In this document: piece by piece, positions 8,139-16,604 of the stretch
How positions within the stretch are numbered: position 1 is the first letter of the stretch
Layout of the letters: every line of letters starts with the position of its first letter
Assembly (NCBI RefSeq): GCF_001592735.1
Contig: NZ_LUKE01000005.1
Span: 79,245 to 143,244 of the forward strand
Length of the DNA: 64,000 nucleotides
DNA from: Bdellovibrio bacteriovorus
GTDB taxonomy: Bacteria > Bdellovibrionota > Bdellovibrionia > Bdellovibrionales > Bdellovibrionaceae
Direction: 5' to 3'
The notes under the pieces: model-generated
Database searches by the model: none
What the model saw: the letters and a program-made list of their open reading frames with translations, nothing else
Told to the model about the DNA's origin: nothing
Made by a program: the position numbers and the translations under genes

Positions 8139-8627
8139 ATGCAAAAAGAGAATTTTAAAAGTTGGTCATTTCGCGTTCTAATGAATATGTACCCCATGTT
8201 TTTCGGCACCGGGGGCAAGATCACTTTTCTAAGCGCCGATTATAAAAAAGCCGTCGTTCGTTTAAAACTGAATATGTGGACTTATAATTATGTCGGCACC
8301 ATCTTCGGCGGAAGTCAGTTTGCGGCCCTAGATCCTTTTCACATGGTCTTACTTTTAAAAATCATCGGTCCTGAATATGTCGTCTTAGATAAAGCTGGAA
8401 GCATTCAATTTAAAAAACCCGGCCGTGGAAAAATCACCGCCACGATCGAATACGCCGACCAAGAAATCGAGGACATTAAAGCCCGCGCAAAGGCAGAGGG
8501 AAAATTTGAGTTGGTGCGCACCACAAACTGGGTGGATGAAGACGGACAGGTCATTTCGACCTTGCAGAAAACTCTTTATATCGCGACCAAAGAATACTTT
8601 AAAAGCCGCAAGAAGCTAGATCACTAG
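8139..8627 (+). CDS. DUF4442 family protein (hotdog-fold thioesterase-like)
   Basis: 162 residues from the ATG at 8139, which has CGAGGA eight bases upstream; an earlier in-frame start lacks such a site. The core NYVGTIFGGSQFAALDPFHMVLLL is the central helix of hotdog-fold DUF4442 proteins, followed by strands GKITATIEYAD and the TLYIATK end. Hotdog proteins of this group are predicted acyl-CoA or acyl-ACP thioesterases; catalysis is inferred only from the fold. It is convergent with the next small gene, overlapping by four bases. Confidence 0.8.
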   Translation: MQKENFKSWSFRVLMNMYPMFFGTGGKITFLSADYKKAVVRLKLNMWTYNYVGTIFGGSQFAALDPFHMVLLLKIIGPEYVVLDKAGSIQFKKPGRGKITATIEYADQEIEDIKARAKAEGKFELVRTTNWVDEDGQVISTLQKTLYIATKEYFKSRKKLDH

Positions 8628-8803
8628 TTTCCCATTCTTTCTTTCAAAATTTGGGAAAAGCTTTTCTTAGAGTCACCTTGAGCAAAGTGCTGATGCTGAG
8701 ATTGAGTATCTAATCCCGAGTTTATGACAGGTTTTGCTCTTTCAATCGCTGCGACCTGTTTGTAAGCACGGGAAACTGCTTGGACCTTCGTCGAATAGAT
8801 CAT
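8624..8803 (-). CDS. Small protein ending in an SFxQILxExMG motif
   Basis: 59 residues. GGAGG six bases before the ATG at 8803 sets the start; an upstream TTG is out of position for that site. The N-terminus is basic and Ala-rich and there is no signal peptide. The last 12 residues, SFSQILKERMGN, closely match residues near the N-terminus of the J-domain protein at 42302-42715 (SFKQILREKMGQ). The two proteins are otherwise unrelated, which suggests a short functional motif. Function unknown. Confidence 0.65.
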   Translation of the reverse strand: MIYSTKVQAVSRAYKQVAAIERAKPVINSGLDTQSQHQHFAQGDSKKSFSQILKERMGN

Positions 8804-8833
8804 GGACAACCTCCATGCCTATCTCTGAAGCAA

Positions 8834-8862
8834 AAATGCAGCCCACTTGAGCTGCATTTATT
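8834..8862 (-). terminator. Rho-independent terminator of the exported hydrolase gene
   Basis: The stem AAATGCAGC / GCTGCATTT has an eight-base loop. Reading the minus strand, the hairpin is followed by a short T run, and it lies 64 bp after the hydrolase stop. The plus side is also T-rich, so it may act in both directions. Confidence 0.7.
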
Positions 8863-8925
8863 TTTTAATAGACACCTCGACTTGTTCCAAAAAACCCCAC
8901 ACGCGGGGACTTGCGGAACAAGACC

Positions 8926-9780
8926 TTAGCGAGCGGCCTTCATCAACAGGACCGTCCAAGGTTCAGCAAACCGGCTTGAAATCACCGACATATGCGCGTC
9001 CTGAACCGGGTCATCACGCATGATAATGTGATCTTCGTGCTTATCGGGCTGAACCAAAATCTTCATCGCCGCGACTTGGTATTCACTGCCGAAAAAATCT
9101 TTTTCGTGTAAAAGACTGAAATATTTCGCACGCGGAGTTTCAGACTTCAGCGCCAACCACCCCACCGGTCGACCATCTGCAAAGCGGTCTTGAGGGCCAG
9201 CTAGCATCACCACTCCCCTAGCCGGATGAAGCTTTGCCAAATAAGCCGCGTGCCCGGCCCCTTGCGAGTGGCCCGAGAAAATCACCTTATTCCAATTCAC
9301 ACCTTTATTGGAAATGTAACCAGCCCAGCGCTTCGCATCTGATTTAGCCAAAAATTTTAAAAGCTCTAAAATACGCGATTCAAGCGAGTTGATTTTATCT
9401 ACTTTTACGATGCTGCTGACATCATCACCGGTCGCAATTTCTTCGCGAAAATGATCAAAACATTGTAAGTCTTTAGAGTCCTTACACGTTGTGGAAATCA
9501 CACTGTTATCATAATCCATGGTGACGACATCAAAGCCCAAGCCTGCCGCATGTTCCGCATAAGCTTTTAGATCTGACGGCAGACTGCCTGTCCCACCAAA
9601 ACTGATAAGCAAAATGTTTTTGGATTTTTTCTTAGACCAATAAACCTGATGAGGTCCCCGCATCTGCAAAATTTGTGGATTGGTTTCCTTCACCGGAACT
9701 TGACGGTTGATGACTTGAGCTTCGGCCAAAACCGCCGAAAATAAAAGAGTAACCATAAGAAATGAAATAAGATTTTTCAT
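8926..9780 (-). CDS. Exported alpha/beta hydrolase
   Basis: 284 residues, start at 9780 after AGAGGGT. Signal peptide MKNLISFLMVTLLFSAVLAEA. Features of the alpha/beta-hydrolase fold are an oxyanion loop after LLISFGGTGS, the nucleophile elbow GHSQGAG, a late acid in the DKHED region and the catalytic His in QDAHMSV. It resembles secreted single-domain hydrolases of the BPSS1187-like type. The substrate is unknown; as a periplasmic or secreted esterase or lipase-like enzyme it could act on prey polymers, which is inference. Monocistronic with its own terminator. Confidence 0.8.
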   Translation of the reverse strand: MKNLISFLMVTLLFSAVLAEAQVINRQVPVKETNPQILQMRGPHQVYWSKKKSKNILLISFGGTGSLPSDLKAYAEHAAGLGFDVVTMDYDNSVISTTCKDSKDLQCFDHFREEIATGDDVSSIVKVDKINSLESRILELLKFLAKSDAKRWAGYISNKGVNWNKVIFSGHSQGAGHAAYLAKLHPARGVVMLAGPQDRFADGRPVGWLALKSETPRAKYFSLLHEKDFFGSEYQVAAMKILVQPDKHEDHIIMRDDPVQDAHMSVISSRFAEPWTVLLMKAAR

Positions 9781-9828
9781 ACCCTCTAGCTTACTTAAGA
9801 AGACTCCCCTTGGCAAACTTCCGAAGCA

Positions 9829-9850
9829 AGACCCCCTGAATAGGGGGTCT
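9829..9850. promoter_or_regulatory. Perfect 9-bp hairpin between divergent genes
   Basis: AGACCCCCT, loop GAAT, AGGGGGTCT, followed by AAAATCGTTTT. It lies between the divergent hydrolase (start 9780) and a small plus-strand gene (start 9869). It could be an operator palindrome or a leader hairpin; sequence alone cannot tell. Confidence 0.45.
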
Positions 9851-9868
9851 AAAATCGTTTTAATTAAA

Positions 9869-10024
9869 ATGAGCTATCCTGCGCCAATGATTTACTTAGA
9901 CAGTAAAGCGTTGCAAGCTAAGTACGGATCTGGCGACTTCACCGTGTTTTGGAAAGCCACCTCCGAAGATGGACAAGCCACGAATCGCGAACTGGCTCGC
10001 GTAATGACAAGCTTGACTCCGTAA
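9869..10024 (+). CDS. Possible 51-residue protein upstream of the YaiI-family gene
   Basis: The frame from ATG 9869 to TAA 10022-10024 encodes 51 residues, beginning [20 protein letters not shown] and ending RVMTSLTP. Composition is protein-like, with balanced charges, a Trp and no low-complexity run. The stop lies 11 bp before the next start, as in an operon. No clear Shine-Dalgarno precedes either candidate ATG (9869 or 9887), which lowers confidence. No family recognised. Confidence 0.45.
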   Translation: MSYPAPMIYLDSKALQAKYGSGDFTVFWKATSEDGQATNRELARVMTSLTP

Positions 10025-10035
10025 TTAAGGGTTTA

Positions 10036-10491
10036 ATGCTGAATATTTACATTGATGCTGATGGCTGCCCCGTAAAAGATGAAACCTACAAGGTGGCCGA
10101 ACGCTATCAACTGAAAGTCTTTGTTGTCGCCAACCAATATTTGAATATCCCCGCAAGTCCGCGCCTTGAAATGGTCGTCGCGGATAAAGGGTTTGATGCG
10201 GCCGATGATTGGATTGTCGAAAACGTCCAAGCCGGGGATATCGTCATCACGGCCGACATCCTGTTGGCCGAAAGATGTGTAAAATTGAAAGCCCGGGTTT
10301 TAGGGTCTAAGGGCATCGAATTCACCGAAGACAGTATCGGGTCCGCAGTCGCCCATCGCGAACTTATGCAGAACCTGCGCCATATGGGCGAAATGCGCGG
10401 GGGCCCAGCCCCCATGGATAAAAAGGACCGCTCACGATTTTTAGGCAAATTGGATGAAATTATCCAAGGCTTAAAGCGCGAAATGCGTTAG
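10036..10491 (+). CDS. YaiI/YqxD family protein (DUF188)
   Basis: 151 residues beginning [16 protein letters not shown], the diagnostic start of the YaiI/YqxD (UPF0178) family. Further family motifs are a [20 protein letters not shown] segment with conserved Asp residues, [14 protein letters not shown] and [15 protein letters not shown] near the end. The fold is PIN/NYN-like with clustered Asp, so a nuclease activity has been suggested for the family but is not established. Length fits the usual 145-155 residues. Confidence 0.9.
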   Translation: MLNIYIDADGCPVKDETYKVAERYQLKVFVVANQYLNIPASPRLEMVVADKGFDAADDWIVENVQAGDIVITADILLAERCVKLKARVLGSKGIEFTEDSIGSAVAHRELMQNLRHMGEMRGGPAPMDKKDRSRFLGKLDEIIQGLKREMR

Positions 10492-10583
10492 GAAAATGAC
10501 GTTTTTTTGGTGATTTTTTCTATATATCCCCCAGCTCTAAATTCCCCTTGCGAATTTACCCCGCGACTGGCTAATTACAGCCC

Positions 10584-13154
10584 ATGGAAATCAAAGATTT
10601 AAAGCGCCCCGAACTGCTTCTTCCCGTAGGTACCAAGGACATGGCCTTAGCCGCCATTCACAATGGGGCCGATGCCATTTTTATGGGGGTTCCAGGGTTC
10701 AATGCCCGCGGACGCAGCCACGATTTCCAAATCGAAGAAGTCAAAGACATCATCGACACCTGCCATCTTCACGGTGTGAAAGTAAATTTAGCTTTTAACA
10801 TCCTCATCTTCCAAAACGAGTTCCAAGGAGCCGTAGAAGTTTTAGAAAAAATCTTACCACTGAAACCTGACGCCTTCATCGTTCAAGATTTGGGCTTGGT
10901 GCGTTTGATTCGTCAAATGGCTCCGAACCAACGCGTGCATGCCTCCACCCAAATGAGCATCACCAATGCCGAAGCCATCTCATGGCTTGATGACTTGGGC
11001 ATCCAACGCTTTGTTTTAGCCCGCGAAAACTCGATCAGCGAAATTCAAAGTATTAAGAAAAACACCACAAAAGAAATCGAAGTTTTTGTTCATGGTGCAT
11101 TGTGCGTTAGCTATTCAGGCCAATGCTTTACTTCAGAAGGTATCGGCGGCAGATCCGCCAATCGTGGTCAATGCGCGCAAAGCTGCCGCTTCACTTACGA
11201 AATGCATGTCGATGGCGAAAAGAAAGACCTTCAAGGGAAGTCTTTCTTGGTGTCCCCGCAAGACTTGTGCGGTATCAACGAAGTCCCAAAACTTTTAGAA
11301 GCTGGTGTGGATTGTTTTAAAGTCGAAGGCCGTCTTAAAACCCCTGAATACGTTGCCACTGCGGCCCGCAGCTTTGATGAAGCCATCACCTCAGCGCAAA
11401 CGGGTCAGCCCCTGGGCAGTCCGGTCACCCTGAAAAAACAAATGGCCACCGCCTTTTCTCGCGGGTTTTACAGTGGCTGGTTCCACGGTGTAAATCACCA
11501 AGAACTGGTCGAAGGCACCTATAGTGCCCATCGCGGTTTTGAGTTTGGTAAAATCACTCGCGTGAATACCAACTCGTTAGAAGTCGAACTCAGTGACCTG
11601 ACTTTCTTGCAAGGCTTAAAGGCTGACTTCATTAAACCTGGCGACGGGATCCTTTGGGTTTTCAAAGATCACCAAGGTCAAAGTGCAGAAAAAGGCGGAT
11701 TTGTTTTTGCGGTTAAAAACCTTTCAGCCCGCAAATTTGAATTGGAATTCTCTCGCGATATCTCAATGGATGGCATCTACTTGGGCGCACGCGTGTTTTA
11801 CAATCACGATAAAGATCTTAAAAAAGACGTCGCTTTAAGCGTTGAAGATAAGCAAAGAAAAAAACGTCTGCCGGTCTTTATTCGCGCGGAAGCCTCTTTA
11901 GGACAGCCCTTAAAAGTTCAATACACCGATGGAACCTACACGGTGACCGCCGTTTCTGAAAATATTTGCGAAGCGGCTAAAAATCGCGGCTTAAACAGCG
12001 AAGACCTTAAAGAAGAGCTTTTTGCTTTGATGGGAAGCCCTTTCCGTGGTGAAGGTTTTGAATGCGTGATTGATTCTTCAACGCCGCTGTTCTTACCAAA
12101 CCGCCAAGTTAAAGAATTGCGCCAGAAACTTGTCAAAGAATTGGCGGACTTGCGCATTCAAAATGGCGCGGCCCCCGTCATCCCGCCGCAAGACGAAGTC
12201 ATGAGCTGGATTGCGAGCAAAAAGGTTTCTAAAAACGCCACAGCAGGCCTTAAATTAAATCTTTTACTGCGCGATAAGGGACAAGCTGAAGACGTGGCTA
12301 ACGCCGTTAAAACAGGCGAGCTGTCCGCTTCGGGAATCAATCTAGCCATCTTAGACTTTGAATTCGGTTTAGATTTTGGACCAAGTTTAAATGTCTTAAG
12401 AGCCGTCGGCCTTAAAGTGGGTGTGGCGACAACGCGTATTTTAAAACCCCTTGAACAGCGCAATATCAAACATCTTGCGAGCCTTAACCCTGATGCGATT
12501 TTAGCCCGCAACTTAGGGGCCGTTCAGTATTTGCAAGCGAACAACTATCAGGGCCAAATCCTTGGCGACTTTAGCTTAAACGTGGCCAATCATTTGACGG
12601 CGGAATACCTGTTAAATAAAGGCATTTCCACGTTGTGTTTGGGTTATGACCTTAATCACCTACAAGTCAGCGAATTGATTCAAGCCGGTCAGGCGGACCG
12701 TTTTGAGGTCACCGCCTACCAATACATGCCAAGCTTCCATATGGAACATTGCGTGTTCGCAGCATTCCTAAGCAAAGGTTCTAGTTTTAAGGATTGCGGT
12801 AAACCATGCGAAAAGCATGATGTGAAATTAAAAGACCAATTCGGCAACTGGCACCAAATTAAGCCAGATCAAGAATGCCGTAACACCATGTACAATGGAA
12901 CATCGCAGTCTGCGGCTCGTTACGTTAAGGAATGGGAATCATTCGGTCTTGGGTATATTCGCTACGAGGCTTTAAAAGAGCGTGGCGCTGAACTTATCAC
13001 GAAGATTCAAGCGCATTTGGACTTTATCAGTGGCAAAAAGAATTTGGATTCGTTGATCAAGGATTTGGGCAATGTTGAAAGTTACGGACTTTCTGAAAGC
13101 CACTTCCAACGCGAAAAAGAATATCAAAGCCGCAAAAAGGAACTTCGGGTGTAA
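10584..13154 (+). CDS. U32-family protein, RlhA-like (23S rRNA hydroxylation), long form
   Basis: 856 residues. The N-terminal half is a typical U32 domain: RPELLLPVGTKDMALAAIHNGADAIFMG, KVNLAFNILIF, VHASTQMSI, FVHGALCVSYSGQC, then RSANRGQCAQSCR, giving the conserved Cys cluster, and FKVEGRLKTPEYVA. A second set of conserved Cys occurs near 730-780 (HCVFAAF, DCGKPCEKH, ECRNTMYN). U32 proteins are annotated as peptidases, but E. coli RlhA hydroxylates 23S rRNA and TrhP hydroxylates tRNA, so an RNA-hydroxylation role is more likely. This protein is longer than TrhP-type members. No obvious Shine-Dalgarno precedes the ATG. Confidence 0.85.
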   Translation: MEIKDLKRPELLLPVGTKDMALAAIHNGADAIFMGVPGFNARGRSHDFQIEEVKDIIDTCHLHGVKVNLAFNILIFQNEFQGAVEVLEKILPLKPDAFIVQDLGLVRLIRQMAPNQRVHASTQMSITNAEAISWLDDLGIQRFVLARENSISEIQSIKKNTTKEIEVFVHGALCVSYSGQCFTSEGIGGRSANRGQCAQSCRFTYEMHVDGEKKDLQGKSFLVSPQDLCGINEVPKLLEAGVDCFKVEGRLKTPEYVATAARSFDEAITSAQTGQPLGSPVTLKKQMATAFSRGFYSGWFHGVNHQELVEGTYSAHRGFEFGKITRVNTNSLEVELSDLTFLQGLKADFIKPGDGILWVFKDHQGQSAEKGGFVFAVKNLSARKFELEFSRDISMDGIYLGARVFYNHDKDLKKDVALSVEDKQRKKRLPVFIRAEASLGQPLKVQYTDGTYTVTAVSENICEAAKNRGLNSEDLKEELFALMGSPFRGEGFECVIDSSTPLFLPNRQVKELRQKLVKELADLRIQNGAAPVIPPQDEVMSWIASKKVSKNATAGLKLNLLLRDKGQAEDVANAVKTGELSASGINLAILDFEFGLDFGPSLNVLRAVGLKVGVATTRILKPLEQRNIKHLASLNPDAILARNLGAVQYLQANNYQGQILGDFSLNVANHLTAEYLLNKGISTLCLGYDLNHLQVSELIQAGQADRFEVTAYQYMPSFHMEHCVFAAFLSKGSSFKDCGKPCEKHDVKLKDQFGNWHQIKPDQECRNTMYNGTSQSAARYVKEWESFGLGYIRYEALKERGAELITKIQAHLDFISGKKNLDSLIKDLGNVESYGLSESHFQREKEYQSRKKELRV

Positions 13155-13157
13155 TCG

Positions 13158-13238
13158 ATGACGGTCCTTTTGGTAGGCGTCATCGCGCCCATAGCCCTCA
13201 TCGTCGTCTTTGACTTCTATTTCAGGGATAAAGCCTGA
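13158..13238 (+). CDS. 26-residue single-span membrane micro-protein
   Basis: ATG at 13158 to TGA at 13236-13238 encodes MTVLLVGVIAPIALIVVFDF plus six residues: one hydrophobic helix with a basic end. The stop overlaps the ATG of the next membrane protein gene (TGATG), and the start lies three bases after the stop of the U32 gene. The position argues for a real coupled gene or a translational leader for its neighbour. Confidence 0.45.
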   Translation: MTVLLVGVIAPIALIVVFDFYFRDKA

Positions 13239-13708
13239 TGTTCATCGGCCATTATGCGATCGCCATTGGGAACGCCTCATTTACCAAGGAAAAGGGTGCA
13301 TTGACGTTAATCGCCCTTTCTTCCGCACTTCCTGATATTTTGATGCTGTCATTAAACCGTGTCGGAGTTTCTCTAAATTTTCACGCGGACCTTGGACTGT
13401 TAGCTTGTGTTTTGATTGTGATGCTATGTAGAGCTTTGTTGCGAGTTTCCAGAAAAGTATTTCTTTTGGCAATCCTGGCAATGGTTTTACATTTGCCTTT
13501 AGACCTTCCTTATATTTCGCATGATTCATCGAACTGGTACGCGCATCCGGCTTGGGATTTCACCCTGGAAGTGTCTTTACTTGTACTGTGCGGTGGATTT
13601 TATCTTCATCGGCAAAGACTTTCAAAACCAGCTTCTATGGCGTTTGTGACGATGTGTGCAGGGATCGTGGGTCTTCAGGCCGTTTGGAACTTTGTTGTCG
13701 GTTTTTAA
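13238..13708 (+). CDS. Integral membrane protein, metal-dependent-hydrolase-like
   Basis: 156 residues with about four hydrophobic segments. The start MFIGHYAIAIG, the SSALPDILML segment and HLPLDLPYISHD place His and Asp residues at membrane edges, as in the YdjM-like (membrane-bound metal-dependent hydrolase) family, to which I tentatively assign it. The ATG overlaps the stop of the micro-protein gene. Substrate and reaction are unknown. Confidence 0.65.
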   Translation: MFIGHYAIAIGNASFTKEKGALTLIALSSALPDILMLSLNRVGVSLNFHADLGLLACVLIVMLCRALLRVSRKVFLLAILAMVLHLPLDLPYISHDSSNWYAHPAWDFTLEVSLLVLCGGFYLHRQRLSKPASMAFVTMCAGIVGLQAVWNFVVGF

Positions 13709-13717
13709 CCGGCAATC

Positions 13718-14002
13718 TTACTTAAATTTCGACTTTAAATAGGTCTCATACTCTCTTAAAACAGAATTCATAACCCCTTTAAGCAGAGCCTCAAACTCAG
13801 GGTCCGCCTGTTGGTTTACTCCTAAGGCCACAAAATCCTTCACGATCTGTGCTTCACGTTCGGCATTGAAAAAAGGCTGACCTTCTTGTTGTTTGATTTT
13901 CCAGATCGCCATCGTTAAATCACGACGGCGCAAAAGGAGCGCATGCATCTCTTTGTGAACCTGGTCAATTTCTTGGCGAAGACTGGCGATAGTTTCCATC
14001 AT
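13718..14002 (-). CDS. Chorismate mutase, AroQ type
   Basis: 94 residues. AAAAAGG precedes the double ATG at 14002. The all-helical AroQ pattern is clear: SLRQEIDQVHKEMHALLLRRRDLTMAIWKIK, then FNAEREAQIV and a last helix. The Arg in LRQEID, the Arg cluster RRR, the Lys in WKIK and the Arg-Glu pair in EREAQ match residues that bind chorismate in EcCM. It converts chorismate to prephenate for Phe/Tyr synthesis in the cytosol. It follows the methyltransferase gene by 13 bp on the same strand. Confidence 0.85.
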   Translation of the reverse strand: MMETIASLRQEIDQVHKEMHALLLRRRDLTMAIWKIKQQEGQPFFNAEREAQIVKDFVALGVNQQADPEFEALLKGVMNSVLREYETYLKSKFK

Positions 14003-14015
14003 AAACCTTTTTAAA

Positions 14016-15233
14016 TTAATCCAAACGGAACAGCGCAAATTTTAAATACCTTAGCTCTTCCATAGCCAAAGGATACGGATGATCCACCGGCTGCCCGCCC
14101 ATATACACCAATGTCCCCTTTTTACGCGCACGTGAAAAGGCTTCCTGGCAGATTTCCATAAACTCTTTGGTCGAGATGTGGCTGGAACAAGAACTCGCCG
14201 CAAAAAGGCCCTCGTTATTCACAAGCTTGATTGAATTAGAAAAGACCTTGGCATAAGCCGCCTTGGCTTGCTCTACCGATTTTTCGTTGGGGGCAAAGCT
14301 AGGGGGATCGGTAATGACCAAATCATACTTTTTCTTTTCGGTGTTTAATTGCTCTAAATACGCAAAGGCATCGGTCGCGACATCGTGGTGAACTGTTTTA
14401 AGACCGTTGATTTCAAAGTTTCTTTCAACGGCTTGGATGGCGACCTTCGCGATATCGACGCTCGTCACCTCTTTCGCGCCACCTTTAGCGGCAAAAATAG
14501 AAAAGCCGCCGGTGTAGCTAAAAAGATTTAAAACGGTTTTATCTTTAGCAAAGTGCTGGATCATCTTGCGGTTGTCGCGCTGATCTAGGAAAAAACCGGT
14601 TTTTGCAGCATCACGAATGTTCGAGGCAAACAGAACGCCATTTTCAAGGAACTGTACTTCCGGGCGCAGAGTGCCGACGATATTGGTTCCTTTTTCATCA
14701 GCATCATTACGACGCTTTAGGTACACACACTTCACTGCCGGGAAAGCGGCCTGAATTTTCTCGGCAATCGCTGGCGCATGCCAGGTTCTTTCCATAATGG
14801 CGTGGTCATGCTTAATTACGGCGGTGTCGTTATAAACATCCACGATCAAGCCTGGTAGCCCGTCGCCTTCTCCGTTTATTAAACGGAAAGAATTGGTGAC
14901 CGCCAGATCAAAAGTGCGACGAATTTCCACGGCCTTACGCCACTGGCTTTCAAAATAAAGTTCCAACGTCCGCTTGATATTGTTTTTTCTAAAAATCGGC
15001 TCATCGGCTAAAACCAAGACGCGAAAGCGCAACTGGGTGTCGTTTTGCCAGATCCCTAAGGCTAAGGTTTCGCCTTTATAACTTAAAAGGTGAATGCCGG
15101 ACTTGACGGAACGACCCTCATCAAAGCAGTTCGCAAAAATCCAGCGGTGGCCTTGTTTAAGGTGCTTTGTCACATCCCTTTTAAGCTCTAGGGTGTGAAC
15201 AGGTTCTTCAAATATAACGGCCGCTGGATTCAT
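14016..15233 (-). CDS. RlmI-like class I SAM-dependent rRNA methyltransferase
   Basis: 405 residues. An N-terminal PUA-like domain (LKRDVTKHLKQGHRWIFANC, about 15-80) is followed by the EEHEE linker region and a Rossmann methyltransferase with KTGFFLDQRDNR, VLNLFSYTGGFSIFAA (SAM motif I), VTSVDIAK and DLVITDPPSFAP (motif IV). The order and length (RlmI is 396 residues) match the RlmI family, which makes m5C1962 in 23S rRNA. The SSCSSHIS segment supplies the Cys expected for m5C chemistry. It heads a two-gene unit with chorismate mutase. Confidence 0.85.
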   Translation of the reverse strand: MNPAAVIFEEPVHTLELKRDVTKHLKQGHRWIFANCFDEGRSVKSGIHLLSYKGETLALGIWQNDTQLRFRVLVLADEPIFRKNNIKRTLELYFESQWRKAVEIRRTFDLAVTNSFRLINGEGDGLPGLIVDVYNDTAVIKHDHAIMERTWHAPAIAEKIQAAFPAVKCVYLKRRNDADEKGTNIVGTLRPEVQFLENGVLFASNIRDAAKTGFFLDQRDNRKMIQHFAKDKTVLNLFSYTGGFSIFAAKGGAKEVTSVDIAKVAIQAVERNFEINGLKTVHHDVATDAFAYLEQLNTEKKKYDLVITDPPSFAPNEKSVEQAKAAYAKVFSNSIKLVNNEGLFAASSCSSHISTKEFMEICQEAFSRARKKGTLVYMGGQPVDHPYPLAMEELRYLKFALFRLD

Positions 15234-15371
15234 TAAGATTTCTCCGAAGGATGGGAAGTTTTAAGCTAATTTTACAGGGGCCACAAGGGGTTCTAGAGCT
15301 CCCTTCGCCCGGTTGGTAAATTTACAAGCCCGCCTTGACTCTAAAATCATTCTAAACGACTCTTCACGCCT

Positions 15372-16604
15372 ATGAAATCCGTGGCCTTAGATCAAAAATT
15401 TTGGAAGCACTTTGCGAAGAATATTTGGGAAAAACAGGCCCTAGCGCTTAAGAACGTCAAATCCGGTTTGTTAGAGATGAGTGCTGCGGAAATCTTTGAT
15501 CTTTTAGTCCTTTACAGCGACCGCTGCCGCAAGCTTAATGACCCTGAAGGGTTTAAGTTTTACATTGATGGCTTTAAGGCCGGCCCCGAAGACGTCTTGC
15601 AAGTCCTTCCAGAAAAATCAGACAAGTCCCTTTTAGGCTATCACCAGCGCATGGAAGCAGAGTTTTCAGATTATTGCCTGGTTTGTGATGAACTTTTGCA
15701 AGTGAACTTAAAAAAACAACACCTGCTCACCGACTTCACCGACGAGCTTTATCGCCACGTGGGATTCCCCAATCGTTTTTCAGAGATGGGCCTTTATTTA
15801 GGCAACTACCGCCAAACTCCGTTTGGAGTTCACGTCGATTCTTGCGGAGTATTCAGCTTCCCGGTTGTTGGAACTAAGAACTTCCGTTTATGGCCCGCGG
15901 GTTACGGCGAAAAGCATCCCGCCTTAGATCGCGCGTTTAAATACGACAAATACAAAAAAGATTCCGTGGTGATCAAAGCCGGCCCCGGCGATATGGTCTA
16001 TTGGCCTTCATCCGCATGGCATATTGCTGAATCCGATGGGTCTTTCAGTGCGACATGGAGCTTAGGCGTTTGGGTCAACCAGCCCCACAAAGAAATGTTC
16101 ACCGACTCCTTAAAAGATATTTTAAGCACCAAGCTGGGAGCCAAAGGCGATCTTCCGACAACAAAATTTAAAAGCTTGCACAACAAATCCGGTGAAGTGA
16201 GTGAGCTGCCGCAGGCTTATCAAGACTCACTGAGAACCTTACAAAACTTAACTTCCGAAGAGCTGCAAGAGGCCTTTTTAAAGTCTTGGATGAAGCATAT
16301 TTCGCTACAAGGATTTAAAACCGTCCCCGGGGTCCGCTTGAAACTGTCCTATAAATCTAAAATAAAACTGCGTAGCGATAGGTCCCTGATCTTGTGGCAA
16401 CAAGGTGTGATCAAGAAAAATACTTATTATTTTAGTTTCGGTGGAGTTTTGGTAGAAAGTAATTCTTTTCCACTATTAAAACTTGTGCAGGCCCTTAATG
16501 ACCGCAAAGCTTTTGTGGTCGGTGAGTTTTTAAAAGGTAAAACGGCCCAAGCAGATCTTAAAAGTTTGCAAACCCTTGCGGATGCCGGCGCTTTAAGTCT
16601 TTAA
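15372..16604 (+). CDS. Cupin/JmjC-like 2-oxoglutarate oxygenase candidate
   Basis: 410 residues. A cupin barrel is signalled by FGVHVDSCGVFSFPVVGTKNF, giving His154 and Asp156 as metal ligands, and by GDMVYWPSSAWHIAES with His217 as the third. This HxD...H triad in a cupin_4-like setting resembles ROXA/YcfD-type Fe(II)/2OG hydroxylases, though the C-terminal dimer and winged-helix parts are only loosely similar. The C-terminal 180 residues hold no recognised domain. The 3' end overlaps the convergent Nudix gene by 12 bp. Confidence 0.7.
   Translation: MKSVALDQKFWKHFAKNIWEKQALALKNVKSGLLEMSAAEIFDLLVLYSDRCRKLNDPEGFKFYIDGFKAGPEDVLQVLPEKSDKSLLGYHQRMEAEFSDYCLVCDELLQVNLKKQHLLTDFTDELYRHVGFPNRFSEMGLYLGNYRQTPFGVHVDSCGVFSFPVVGTKNFRLWPAGYGEKHPALDRAFKYDKYKKDSVVIKAGPGDMVYWPSSAWHIAESDGSFSATWSLGVWVNQPHKEMFTDSLKDILSTKLGAKGDLPTTKFKSLHNKSGEVSELPQAYQDSLRTLQNLTSEELQEAFLKSWMKHISLQGFKTVPGVRLKLSYKSKIKLRSDRSLILWQQGVIKKNTYYFSFGGVLVESNSFPLLKLVQALNDRKAFVVGEFLKGKTAQADLKSLQTLADAGALSL

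Noticed and set aside
10584..13154. Annotation of the U32 protein as a collagenase-type peptidase
   Set aside because: Characterised U32 members with this Cys cluster hydroxylate RNA; no protease active-site motif is visible.
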